DNA of 25,066 nucleotides from JAQIBY01 sp046546095. GTDB lineage: Bacteria; Bacteroidota; Bacteroidia; Bacteroidales; ML635J-15. Location: NCBI GenBank assembly GCA_046546095.1, contig JBKGYK010000049.1, positions 1 through 25,066 of the forward strand, in the 5' to 3' direction. The notes beneath the pieces are model-generated. The model had not been told where the DNA came from, did not search any database, and saw only the letters and a program-made list of their open reading frames with translations. This document shows positions 16,034-23,888 of the stretch, piece after piece. Numbering within the stretch: position 1 is the first letter of the stretch; each line of letters begins with the position of its first letter. Made by a program: the position numbers and the translations under genes.

Positions 16034-17776
16034 CTATTGACGAACAAATTTGCTGGTTGCAAAGCTGCGTTCACCAATGACGCGGATCATATAGGTCCCG
16101 GCCGGCAGATCGTCAACATTAATCTTTAGCAGGGTCCAGTCGTCTGCATTGTCCAGACTGATGTGCCTTACTGTTTTTCCGTTGACATCCGTGATGATAA
16201 GTTCAGCATTTTCATTGGCAAAATGGTGCAATGCCAGATTTAGCTGATCGTTCACCGGATTGGGGAAACAGGAAATAACTGCTCTGCTATGATTCCTGAT
16301 GGATTCTGAAGAACCATCAATGACAAACTGGTGCGGATCCGGAAAGCCGATGTATGGATGGCTTTCTGTGCGCCCACTGATATCGCTTGCGCGGATGATG
16401 TATTCGATGCTGTCGCCGGCATTTTGCTCAGGGATGCTTGCGGTGTATGTGTTGCCGGTTTCATTGGTCATGATTTCATATTGCCAGTTGCCATGATTGA
16501 CACGGTAATACACCCGCAGGCTATCGGCAATCAAATCATTGTCGCCATAGGAAGCAATATCTGCAGAAATATCATAATCACTGCCCGGTTCATACAAGCC
16601 GTATAGGGCAGAATGATAGATATGCAGCATTTCAACATCAGCTACTTCGTGGGTGCGGCAATGCAGTGCATCTGTAGATTGCCAGGCTGGTGCTGTGGTG
16701 TTTTCCACGGCATGTACCTGATAACCGGGCATGGCTTCTTCATATACGGCAATGGCATCATCGTTCCAGGCATCCTGCGGTCCGGAAGCCGGCACGGGAA
16801 CAAAGACATGGCCATTCATGATGAGTGAATTGGTGTATGGTTGGCCATCGGGGCTGTATACGCGGTACACTTCATAATTATTTCCATAAGAGCTTGTCTG
16901 ATTGGCAAAATAATCAGCCGCTGCTTCGTAATCCTCGTAACGGGAATCCGATACGGGTACTTCACCAATGAGTACTTTGTCCACATCAAGGAATTTTGCC
17001 CAACAATCAATGTGTTCGATGTAGTCATCCATGGGATCATCGACTACAATGTAATCGGTAATACCAAGATAATCTTCCATGCGGTTGTCCACTTCAGCAG
17101 AGGAGATGCCGTAATATGTGCCGGATGCGTTTTCATCATAAACAAGCGTAGTAGAGGCAGCTTTTCCCATGCCATCGCACATGTAATTTCCGCCGGTATG
17201 TACCACTTCCATGCCAAACACATCCACATCAAGTATGCCGCCAAAATCAACGGGGACGTTGTTGTCATCGGGGCGGTCGCGGTTGTATTCGAAATTTACA
17301 ATGCCCGCTTCCGGGGTGCTGCCATGCTGAATGAACCAGGGCGAAAAATCCCGTGTCCAGTAGGTATTGATGGCAATTTCGTGATAACTGACATTTTCCG
17401 TATTGACGCTGCCGTTGTTGAGTTCATTCTGAATGTCAGATAAATCTTCTGATGATGCATAAAGCAGGTACACATGGGTGATGTCTGCCAATTGCTGAAT
17501 CAGGGAAACCGGAATCCCAAACCCGCCATAATAGCCGGTTGGGTAGGCAATAATAACCCCCTGATTGGGCTCCCATTCAGCAATGTTTCTTACAAAGCCC
17601 TCTGGTGGAGGGGTTGGTGTGATGCTTCTGCTGTCTTTTGTTCCTTTTTTGTGATTATCAAGCTCTTCCCAGGTAAGCATATGATACTTGCTTTGCAGGG
17701 AATCGGGCAGATAATTCTGAGCTGATACGCTAAGGGTCAGCAATATCAATGCGTTAACAAAAAATGTCCGTTTCAT
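16034..17776 (-). CDS. Secreted PPAD-like peptidyl-arginine deiminase with T9SS sorting domain
   Basis: A 580-residue protein of the bacterial PPAD/agmatine deiminase family, which hydrolyses a guanidine to citrulline plus ammonia. A signal peptide covers about 1-19 (cut after SVSA). The catalytic set is complete, with spacing close to Porphyromonas PPAD: D143 (TRDFSPW), H255 and D257 (EHIDCW), N316 (YTNSL) and the nucleophile C373 (LHCRTHE). R166 and R168 (NRDRPDD) stand where PPAD has the arginines that hold the substrate C-terminal carboxylate. An Ig-like domain covers about 400-490. The T9SS type A sorting domain follows at about 500-580 (CFPNPVND, PAGTYMIRV). I used the ATG at 17776, which gives a proper signal peptide. 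It lies 52 bp after a gingipain-like protease gene. Confidence 0.93.
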   Translation of the reverse strand: MKRTFFVNALILLTLSVSAQNYLPDSLQSKYHMLTWEELDNHKKGTKDSRSITPTPPPEGFVRNIAEWEPNQGVIIAYPTGYYGGFGIPVSLIQQLADITHVYLLYASSEDLSDIQNELNNGSVNTENVSYHEIAINTYWTRDFSPWFIQHGSTPEAGIVNFEYNRDRPDDNNVPVDFGGILDVDVFGMEVVHTGGNYMCDGMGKAASTTLVYDENASGTYYGISSAEVDNRMEDYLGITDYIVVDDPMDDYIEHIDCWAKFLDVDKVLIGEVPVSDSRYEDYEAAADYFANQTSSYGNNYEVYRVYSPDGQPYTNSLIMNGHVFVPVPASGPQDAWNDDAIAVYEEAMPGYQVHAVENTTAPAWQSTDALHCRTHEVADVEMLHIYHSALYGLYEPGSDYDISADIASYGDNDLIADSLRVYYRVNHGNWQYEIMTNETGNTYTASIPEQNAGDSIEYIIRASDISGRTESHPYIGFPDPHQFVIDGSSESIRNHSRAVISCFPNPVNDQLNLALHHFANENAELIITDVNGKTVRHISLDNADDWTLLKINVDDLPAGTYMIRVIGERSFATSKFVRQ

Positions 17777-17788
17777 GGTATCGGAATT

Positions 17789-17821
17789 AAAAAGCAGTGC
17801 CACTCAAATGAGCAGCACTGC
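17789..17821 (-). terminator. Intrinsic-terminator-like hairpin between protease and deiminase genes
   Basis: On the minus strand, GCAGTGC and GCACTGC (17821-17815 and 17800-17794) pair perfectly. An inner CTC/GAG pairing around an ATTT loop extends the stem, and five T follow (17793-17789). It begins 7 bp after the protease stop codon and ends 12 bp before the deiminase ATG. The form is that of a rho-independent terminator; incomplete termination would give less deiminase than protease mRNA. Confidence 0.65.
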
Positions 17822-17828
17822 ATAATTT

Positions 17829-20800
17829 TTATTTGGTAATAATCAATTGTTCGGTAATTTGTTTTTGTCCTGCATTCAGGCTGACGATATACATGCCTGC
17901 AGGCAATGAACTAACGTCAAATGCTACTTGATACTGTCCTTCCGGGCTGTCCTGATTGTACAGGCTTCTGATCTGACGTCCGTGCACATCCAGCAATCTG
18001 ATATCAACCTCAGCGGCTTTATCAAGATCAAATTTGATGTGAGCCATTTCAGCAACGGGGTTTGGACTGATGCTGAATTCAAAATCCGACACATCCACCT
18101 GATTCTGACGGATCATGGTTACCTGATCGTGCGGCGGGAGAATGATATCATCAATCCAGGCAGCATCCTGTCCACCACTTTCCACAGCATCTTTGACATA
18201 TTCCCATTTCAGTTCATGTTGTCCTGTAGAGACAGGATAGCTTTCCTGTGACCAGTCAACTTCGCCATCCCACTGTCCTTCTAAGTTATCATCAATATAA
18301 AATGCCAGATTATCATACCAGTAATAGCTGCCCCACCATTCTTCACCAGCTTCACATGATACTTTTTTAAAGAAAGATACCTCACCGGCGGTTGTCACAT
18401 CCAGGTTGATAGTAAGTGCAGATGTTTGATCATGGGTGATATCACCGGATTTTGAGGCATGTTCACCCTCATAAACCTCATCAGTGACAATAATCCATGG
18501 GTTGTTTTCGTCGTTTTCCCAGTCGTAAGTCAGGAAATCCTCACTTTCCCAGGTTTCCATCTGCAGACCGATTGGCAGGTTGATTTCAAGCTCAGCCGAA
18601 TAGGCTCCACTGGTGTATGTCAGATTTGCGGGCATATTGCTGCCTGCCGGAACACCTTCATCCACATTAATGGTGTAGGTAACTGTTGTGGCATCGCCGG
18701 CAGCAATGTCCGATACAGAAGCACTGCTGTTTTCTGCAGATGCGTTTTCAGCTATAAGAATATCGCAATTGCCACTTACCGCTACGTTGTGTCCGGCATT
18801 TTCAATCTGGAAAATAATATCTGCGGTTTCACCGGGATCCAGAATTCCGTTACCGTTGCCGGCGGCATCATCAACCTCAACAAAGGATAATTCGGGATCA
18901 GGAGCATGAACCACCAAATTATGTGATGCAGTCCACGAACCGCTGTCATTATCTGTGATTAAAAATTCGATGGGGATGATGCTTTGATCAGCAAGGCCGT
19001 CAGCCAGGCTAATGGCATAAGCATCGTCCTGCGTAGCAATGGCATCCGCATTCATATCGCCATAATCAGCGGTATTATCCAATATGCTGAGTTCAGTGTT
19101 TCCCGTTGAAATGTCTGCAGAAACTGCATAAGCAGTATCGACACCTACATTTTCAAGGCTGATATCCAGCAGAACAGACTCATTGTTGTTCAACTGACCA
19201 TCGCTGTTACCATCGGCGTCATCCACAATAACCTGGTTAAGTACCACGTATGGGCCATCAGGCACAATCACCATAACATCATCCTGATACGTCACTTTAT
19301 CAAATGCTGTGACGGTTATTTTCATGTTGCCGGGCGCATTGAAAGCATCTATATCTACCGTAGCAGAACCACCGGAAATATAGTCTGTGCCAAGAATAAT
19401 GGTTTCGCCATCTTCTTCTTTGCTTAGTGAAACCAGTGCGCCTTCTGCATCGCAGTTCACCGTATAGGTTGCAACTCCGACATTCAAAACACCATTGTGT
19501 GTGACTGTCATATCGGCCGGTGTTTTGGTGCGAACCATCATAGACGGATCACCAAAAAGTGTCCAGGTATCGGCCATGTTTTCCCCATCAGATGTGTATT
19601 CATCTATCATGAGAAATATTCCATTAAAAGAAAGTCCGCCAAATGTACGTTTGATGTTATCGGTATAGGATTCTACAAGCAGATCATTCATTTCATCCTG
19701 GGCGGCCATGGGTGATGCCCACGACTGATTGATGGTGGAGGCAAGTATGCCAACGGAGCCGGTTGGATTTCCGTTGTCACTGGCGCGCTGCCATGCTTCA
19801 GCAAAACATGTGGCGTTTTTAAAGTCACCATTGACACATGCCACACTCCAGATAAAAGGATACACGTTGGTATTGGTCAGTGCATTGACATCAGTGTTGG
19901 AAAAACCTGTATTGACCCATGTCGTCTCGGAGCCATGCCCCACATAGTTCATCACGCTGGTACCTGCATTAACAGCAGCAGATATCTGGGCATTGCTGCC
20001 ACCATCCTGATTTACATTGGTAACAGTGTAACCATAGGTTTCAAGATCTGTGGCAATATTGTCCATGTGTTCAACATCAGACTCATCATCATCACCCTGG
20101 CCACCACCGCCTTCACTGGAAGCAGATCCAAAGGCATTTTCAATCCAGGTGTTGGTATTGTCGTAATCACGTTCGTATTCGATGATTTTGTTTACCTGAT
20201 TGGTGACATCTGCACCGGTTTCAGCACTGAGGCGTCCGATGAAGCAATCGGCATAATGATCATCCCCCAGCAGGTAAACGTATTCATTATCACTGTCGCT
20301 GCCGGTTTCATTGGTTGGAACCTGAGCGGCATCGCCAACGAGCAATACATAATTCAATCCGTTGGTTGTGAATTCAGTTTCAATATAGCTTGCGATGTCT
20401 GCTGCGTTAGAGCCTACATCAGTGATATCTACCATTTCAGTTTCAATGCCTTTTTGCCGTTTCCACTGAACATAGTCTGCCATCTCATCCATAAAATCAG
20501 CATGGGATATAATCAGCATACGGCCGGGAGTGCCTTCTTCAAGCGGGGTGTATTTGTCTTCGGAATAATTGATGAAATGATTTTTGTAGATATCAACAAA
20601 ATCGCTTGTCATCTCGGGTTGTGTGGTGTTATCCAGCGCATTGACAGTAGTAGCGTCTGATGAGCTTGTTATTTTAACAGTAATATCGGTATAAATCCTG
20701 AGTACCTTTTCAACCGGGTTGTAGCGGAAAGGAAAAACGGTAACAGACTGACCTCTGAAATTCCGGATGATGTAGGGATCAGATGCATCTGCCTCTGAGG

Positions 20801-21245
20801 CGGGGAAAAATGCATTTTGCTGATAGGCTTCACCATAGGTAAATGGCACAAGGTCGGGATCCTGGGTTCTCAGCAGGTTGCCTTTTGAAGGAGCAATATC
20901 GATATCATGAATTTCGGTATAGTCTGAATATACCACCTCTATTTCTGTGGCTTTGTCATTCGGAATAATCAGTGATGTGGTTAATTTGGGAATGTCAGGG
21001 GCTCCGCTTTCCAGCAAGGGACTCGCTTCCGGGGATTGTATTGTATGAGCAATGCCTCTGGGTGTCTGTACACGTTCAAGCTTGTAAGCATTCACTTCAA
21101 ATTTGATGATCTCGGTATTTTTGTCAGAAGGAACCATTTGTATCTTGGGTTCTGTCTGAGCATCCTGTTGGATTTTTGTCCAGTTTTCGGCCTGTATGTT
21201 GCAGAAAATCAGGATAAAGGGGAGTAGTAATCCATTTTTTTTCAT
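17829..21245 (-). CDS. Gingipain-R-like C25 cysteine protease with T9SS sorting domain
   Basis: A 1138-residue secreted protease. The signal peptide is about 1-19 (MKKNGLLLPFILIFCNIQA). The propeptide is about 20-235 and the peptidase C25 domain about 240-572. Catalytic residues are H437 in NYVGHGSETTW and C470 in VACVNGDF, 33 residues apart as in RgpB. E378 aligns with RgpB Glu152, and D390 (ESDVEH) aligns with the S1 Asp163 that selects arginine. An Ig-like domain (about 575-660) and two CARDB-like repeats starting VDDADGNSDG (about 674) and VDDAAGNGNG (about 791) follow. Then come an adhesin-like jelly-roll (about 897-1037) and the T9SS domain (about 1055-1138; SISPNPVAE, PAGMYIVSL). I used the ATG at 21245. 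An upstream in-frame ATG at 21305 would spoil the signal peptide. Confidence 0.95.
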   Translation of the reverse strand: MKKNGLLLPFILIFCNIQAENWTKIQQDAQTEPKIQMVPSDKNTEIIKFEVNAYKLERVQTPRGIAHTIQSPEASPLLESGAPDIPKLTTSLIIPNDKATEIEVVYSDYTEIHDIDIAPSKGNLLRTQDPDLVPFTYGEAYQQNAFFPASEADASDPYIIRNFRGQSVTVFPFRYNPVEKVLRIYTDITVKITSSSDATTVNALDNTTQPEMTSDFVDIYKNHFINYSEDKYTPLEEGTPGRMLIISHADFMDEMADYVQWKRQKGIETEMVDITDVGSNAADIASYIETEFTTNGLNYVLLVGDAAQVPTNETGSDSDNEYVYLLGDDHYADCFIGRLSAETGADVTNQVNKIIEYERDYDNTNTWIENAFGSASSEGGGGQGDDDESDVEHMDNIATDLETYGYTVTNVNQDGGSNAQISAAVNAGTSVMNYVGHGSETTWVNTGFSNTDVNALTNTNVYPFIWSVACVNGDFKNATCFAEAWQRASDNGNPTGSVGILASTINQSWASPMAAQDEMNDLLVESYTDNIKRTFGGLSFNGIFLMIDEYTSDGENMADTWTLFGDPSMMVRTKTPADMTVTHNGVLNVGVATYTVNCDAEGALVSLSKEEDGETIILGTDYISGGSATVDIDAFNAPGNMKITVTAFDKVTYQDDVMVIVPDGPYVVLNQVIVDDADGNSDGQLNNNESVLLDISLENVGVDTAYAVSADISTGNTELSILDNTADYGDMNADAIATQDDAYAISLADGLADQSIIPIEFLITDNDSGSWTASHNLVVHAPDPELSFVEVDDAAGNGNGILDPGETADIIFQIENAGHNVAVSGNCDILIAENASAENSSASVSDIAAGDATTVTYTINVDEGVPAGSNMPANLTYTSGAYSAELEINLPIGLQMETWESEDFLTYDWENDENNPWIIVTDEVYEGEHASKSGDITHDQTSALTINLDVTTAGEVSFFKKVSCEAGEEWWGSYYWYDNLAFYIDDNLEGQWDGEVDWSQESYPVSTGQHELKWEYVKDAVESGGQDAAWIDDIILPPHDQVTMIRQNQVDVSDFEFSISPNPVAEMAHIKFDLDKAAEVDIRLLDVHGRQIRSLYNQDSPEGQYQVAFDVSSLPAGMYIVSLNAGQKQITEQLIITK

Positions 21246-21585
21246 AAAATAATGTTTCGTTAAAAGTAAATGACTAAGATAGCATAAAACACAAAATGGA
21301 TGCACCTGCTAATCATACTAATCTATAAAATTATACCTGAGGTTTTTTTATCTTGAGGGGAAACATGGTTAGTGTGTTTTCAAGCTTTGGAATAATGCAG
21401 TCCGGGAATTTATTCCAGTATGTTATAGGAATCAGTGACAATTTGGCGAAAATAAAAAATGGTCTGATAATTCTGATATTTAAAGTGGTTCTACTGCAAA
21501 TTTACATGCCTAAGGCAGACAGGAGTGGGTAATGATTGAATTGTTACTGTTGAGTAAGAAATTAAGAATTAGAAAAAATACTGTG
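21246..21585. other. Intergenic, upstream of protease gene; no gene seen
   Basis: This 340-bp A/T-rich stretch must hold the protease promoter. A minus-strand TAAATTTG box lies at 21497-21504 but is about 250 bp from the start codon. I see no ORF, RNA gene or clear operator. Confidence 0.4.
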
Positions 21586-21836
21586 AGGGCTAAAGCCCAT
21601 TCCATCTTTCATGTTCTTATCACTCCCGACCTGAAGGATGGAGGGAAAGCGTGTACTTAACCAGAGCCGATTAAGCCCGGCATTTATGTCGGGGTTTTGA
21701 GGCGAAATATAAAAAAGAAAGGGCTTTAGCCCTGATATGATTTTATGAATTCTGAGGTATATTCATCTTTTGACTGTAAGGCGAAACCAAAAGTCATCGG
21801 GTGAATACTCCTTCTCAATAAGCAGGGCTAAAGCCC
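21586..21836. repeat. REP-like palindromic repeat cluster
   Basis: Three copies of the AGGGCTTTAGCCC-type palindrome occur: 21586-21598 (AGGGCTAAAGCCC), 21720-21733 (AGGGCTTTAGCCCT) and 21824-21836 (AGGGCTAAAGCCC). Between the first two are two imperfect hairpins. One is CTCC..CCT-ga-AGG..GGAG at about 21623-21643, and the other is CCCGGCA-ttta-TGTCGGGG at about 21676-21694. The same palindrome and the paired second hairpin occur at 1-307, so both belong to one dispersed family. No RAYT transposase gene is present. Confidence 0.65.
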
Positions 21837-22119
21837 ATTTATTCTTTCTTTTTGCTTGCTCAAGAGCCTTTACACAATAATCTAACAAAAGCATATAATA
21901 ATATTAAAACGTCTCGATTAATCATTTTGAAATGCGATTGGTAAAATTTTCCACGGAAATTGCATTAGAACCTTTAACGTAAGGCCAGATGAGTATAGCC
22001 TGGAATTTACCGGAAAACTTACATCATCGGAAATAATATAGACCGGGTATTATGGCCGGCTTTTCAGTTTGTATTTTCCCGGGTTAACTAAAACGGGATG
22101 GCTGTTTGTTTTATCTGCG
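21837..22119. other. Intergenic, no gene seen
   Basis: A 283-bp A/T-rich spacer between the REP-like cluster and the DUF2795 gene. It contains no convincing ORF or RNA gene. A weak GC-rich inverted repeat lies around 22050-22100. Confidence 0.4.
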
Positions 22120-22341
22120 CTAATACTCATCTTCGTTAAAAAAGAAGTCATCTTTACTTGGGTAATCAGGCCAGATGTCTTCTATGCTGTCGTATGCTTC
22201 TCCTTCATCTTCAATTTCCTGAAGGTTTTCAATAACTTCAAGTGGCGCTCCCGAGCGGATTGCATAATCAATGAGCTCCTCCTTTGTTGCCGGCCAGGGA
22301 GCGTCTTCTAGTTTTGATGCTAATTCCAATGTCCAATACAT
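22120..22341 (-). CDS. DUF2795 domain protein
   Basis: A 73-residue acidic protein. The segment WPATKEELIDYAIRSGAPLEVIENLQEI (16-43) is the DUF2795 helix-turn-helix-like pattern. It is followed by a strongly acidic tail ending SIEDIWPDYPSKDDFFFNEDEY. Nearly the whole sequence looks conserved in Bacteroidota. No biochemical role is known. It follows the adenosyltransferase gene after 60 bp on the same strand and may be co-transcribed or have its own promoter in that gap. Confidence 0.88.
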   Translation of the reverse strand: MYWTLELASKLEDAPWPATKEELIDYAIRSGAPLEVIENLQEIEDEGEAYDSIEDIWPDYPSKDDFFFNEDEY

Positions 22342-22401
22342 AAAATTCGCGTTTTTATCTTGGTTTTTTCAGGACTGCGAATGTAAATAAAAAGTTTTTA
22401 A

Positions 22402-22965
22402 TTAAACATCCTTTTTCCATAAAATTTCACCATATTTTTTTTCATGCGATAAATGCCTTGCAAGCACGAAAAAGTAATCGGATAAGCGGTTCAGGTATCT
22501 GACAATGACAGGATTCAGATTTGTTTCTTCAGAGACATCAACAACCCTGCGTTCTGCGCGTCTGCAGACGGTTCTGGCAAGATGGCATGCAGAAACCTGT
22601 GGATCACCACCCGGCATGATAAAATTCTTCAATTCCGGCAAATCATCATTCATTTTGTCGATTTCTTCTTCCAGACACTCTACGTTTTCGTTTTTTATCA
22701 TTGGCAGATCTTCAATTTTTTGTGTGGCATTTTCTTTGTCCCATGCCAAATAAGAGCCAATCATAAACAATCGCCGTTGTATTTGAATAAGGATTTCCTT
22801 TTTGTGTTGTTGTACCGGATAGGAACGAATCATCCCAATCCAGGAATTCAGTTCGTCAATTGTTCCGTATGCCTCCAGGCGTTTATGGTTTTTCCGGACT
22901 TTATGTCCTCCCAGTAATCCCGTGCCGCCTTTATCTCCCTGTTTTGTGTAAATTTTATTGTCCAT
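22402..22965 (-). CDS. PduO-type ATP:cob(I)alamin adenosyltransferase
   Basis: A 187-residue enzyme that transfers the 5'-deoxyadenosyl group of ATP to cob(I)alamin to make coenzyme B12. The N-terminal ATP loop is TKQGDKGGTGLL (7-18). RLEAYGTIDELNSWIG (29-44) and the arginine cluster ARTVCRRAERR (130-140) are family hallmarks, as is NRLSDYFFVLAR (159-170). The length is normal. It starts 3 bp after the stop of the ABC ATPase gene, so the two are co-translated. A user enzyme such as methylmalonyl-CoA mutase is not in the window. Confidence 0.95.
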   Translation of the reverse strand: MDNKIYTKQGDKGGTGLLGGHKVRKNHKRLEAYGTIDELNSWIGMIRSYPVQQHKKEILIQIQRRLFMIGSYLAWDKENATQKIEDLPMIKNENVECLEEEIDKMNDDLPELKNFIMPGGDPQVSACHLARTVCRRAERRVVDVSEETNLNPVIVRYLNRLSDYFFVLARHLSHEKKYGEILWKKDV

Positions 22966-22968
22966 AAT

Positions 22969-23679
22969 TCAGCCAGTAACAAGCATGATTGGTTTTTTGT
23001 TTAACTCATCTGATTCAATCTTACCATCTCTTAAACGAACAATCCTGCGGGCATGTTGCGCGATATCTTCCTCATGTGTTACCAGAACAATTGTGTTTCC
23101 CAGTTTGTGGATTTCTTCAAATAGCCGCATGATGTCAAGAGAGGTTTTGGTATCAAGGTTGCCAGTGGGTTCATCGGCCAGAATAATGGAAGGCTTGTTT
23201 ACCAGTGCACGACCGACTGCCACACGTTGTCTCTGTCCTCCCGAGAGCTCATTGGGTTTGTGTTCCATTCTGTCACCGAGCCCTACAGACTCAAGTACTT
23301 CAATGGCACGCTTTTCCCGTTCTTTCTTTTTAAGTCCTGCATATACCAGTGGTAGCATCACATTATCGAGAGCAGAAAATCTGGGTAGCAGATTGAAAAC
23401 CTGAAAGACAAAGCCAATTTCCTTGTTTCGAATGTCTGCCAGTTCGTCATCACTCATTTTGCTGACATCTGTGCCGTTTAAGATGTAGTTGCCCCTTGTC
23501 AGGGAGTCCAGGCATCCGACAATGTTCATCAAAGTGGATTTGCCGCTGCCCGACGGGCCCATGATGGCAACATATTCGTTGCGTTTTATTTCCAGGTCAA
23601 CTGAGCGTAAGGCCTTTACTGTCTGGGTACCCATCTCATAATATTTGCTTAACTTTTTAAGCTGAATGACCGATTCCAT
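22969..23679 (-). CDS. ABC transporter ATP-binding protein (LolD/MacB type)
   Basis: A 236-residue ATPase with all motifs: Walker A GPSGSGKST (41-49), Q-loop Q93 in VFQVFNLLPR, signature LSGGQ (145-149), Walker B IILADE (165-170) followed by PTGNLD, and switch H202. The Y-x-MG-x-x-x-VKAL beginning and GNLDT stretch belong to the LolD/MacB/FtsE-like group that pairs with FtsX-type permeases for lipoprotein release or mechanotransmission. No permease gene is adjacent, so its partner must be encoded elsewhere. It is first in the group with the adenosyltransferase and diverges from the MFS gene. Confidence 0.93.
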   Translation of the reverse strand: MESVIQLKKLSKYYEMGTQTVKALRSVDLEIKRNEYVAIMGPSGSGKSTLMNIVGCLDSLTRGNYILNGTDVSKMSDDELADIRNKEIGFVFQVFNLLPRFSALDNVMLPLVYAGLKKKEREKRAIEVLESVGLGDRMEHKPNELSGGQRQRVAVGRALVNKPSIILADEPTGNLDTKTSLDIMRLFEEIHKLGNTIVLVTHEEDIAQHARRIVRLRDGKIESDELNKKPIMLVTG

Positions 23680-23793
23680 AGCATCTTTTGTTTTTCATGA
23701 TAAAGAAACAAAATTTCATGGAATGGAGCGTAAAATATCTGTGAATCCTGGTGTAATTTTGATTGATTACTGACTGATGGTTTCTCCATGATA

Positions 23794-23809
23794 TGACCAT
23801 GAACGGTCA
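23794..23809. promoter_or_regulatory. Operator-like dyad between ABC and MFS genes
   Basis: TGACCAT-GA-ACGGTCA is a 16-bp dyad matching at 6 of 7 pairs. It lies in the 209-bp divergent intergenic region, 79 bp before the MFS start codon. A TAATTTTG box (23754-23761) precedes it on the plus strand, so a bound protein would sit just downstream of that promoter. Such dyads are typical of TetR-family repressors of efflux genes; no regulator gene is in view. Confidence 0.4.
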
Positions 23810-23888
23810 AAGTAGCATTGTCCTCCGGTCTGCATTTGGAAAGCACTGCGTAATATTCTACCTTGCAGGGCTTGATATCATTTCGATT

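Noticed and set aside
19935..20660. Long plus-strand ORF opposite the protease gene
   Set aside because: It is a shadow of the C25 coding frame; composition and motif content belong to the minus strand.
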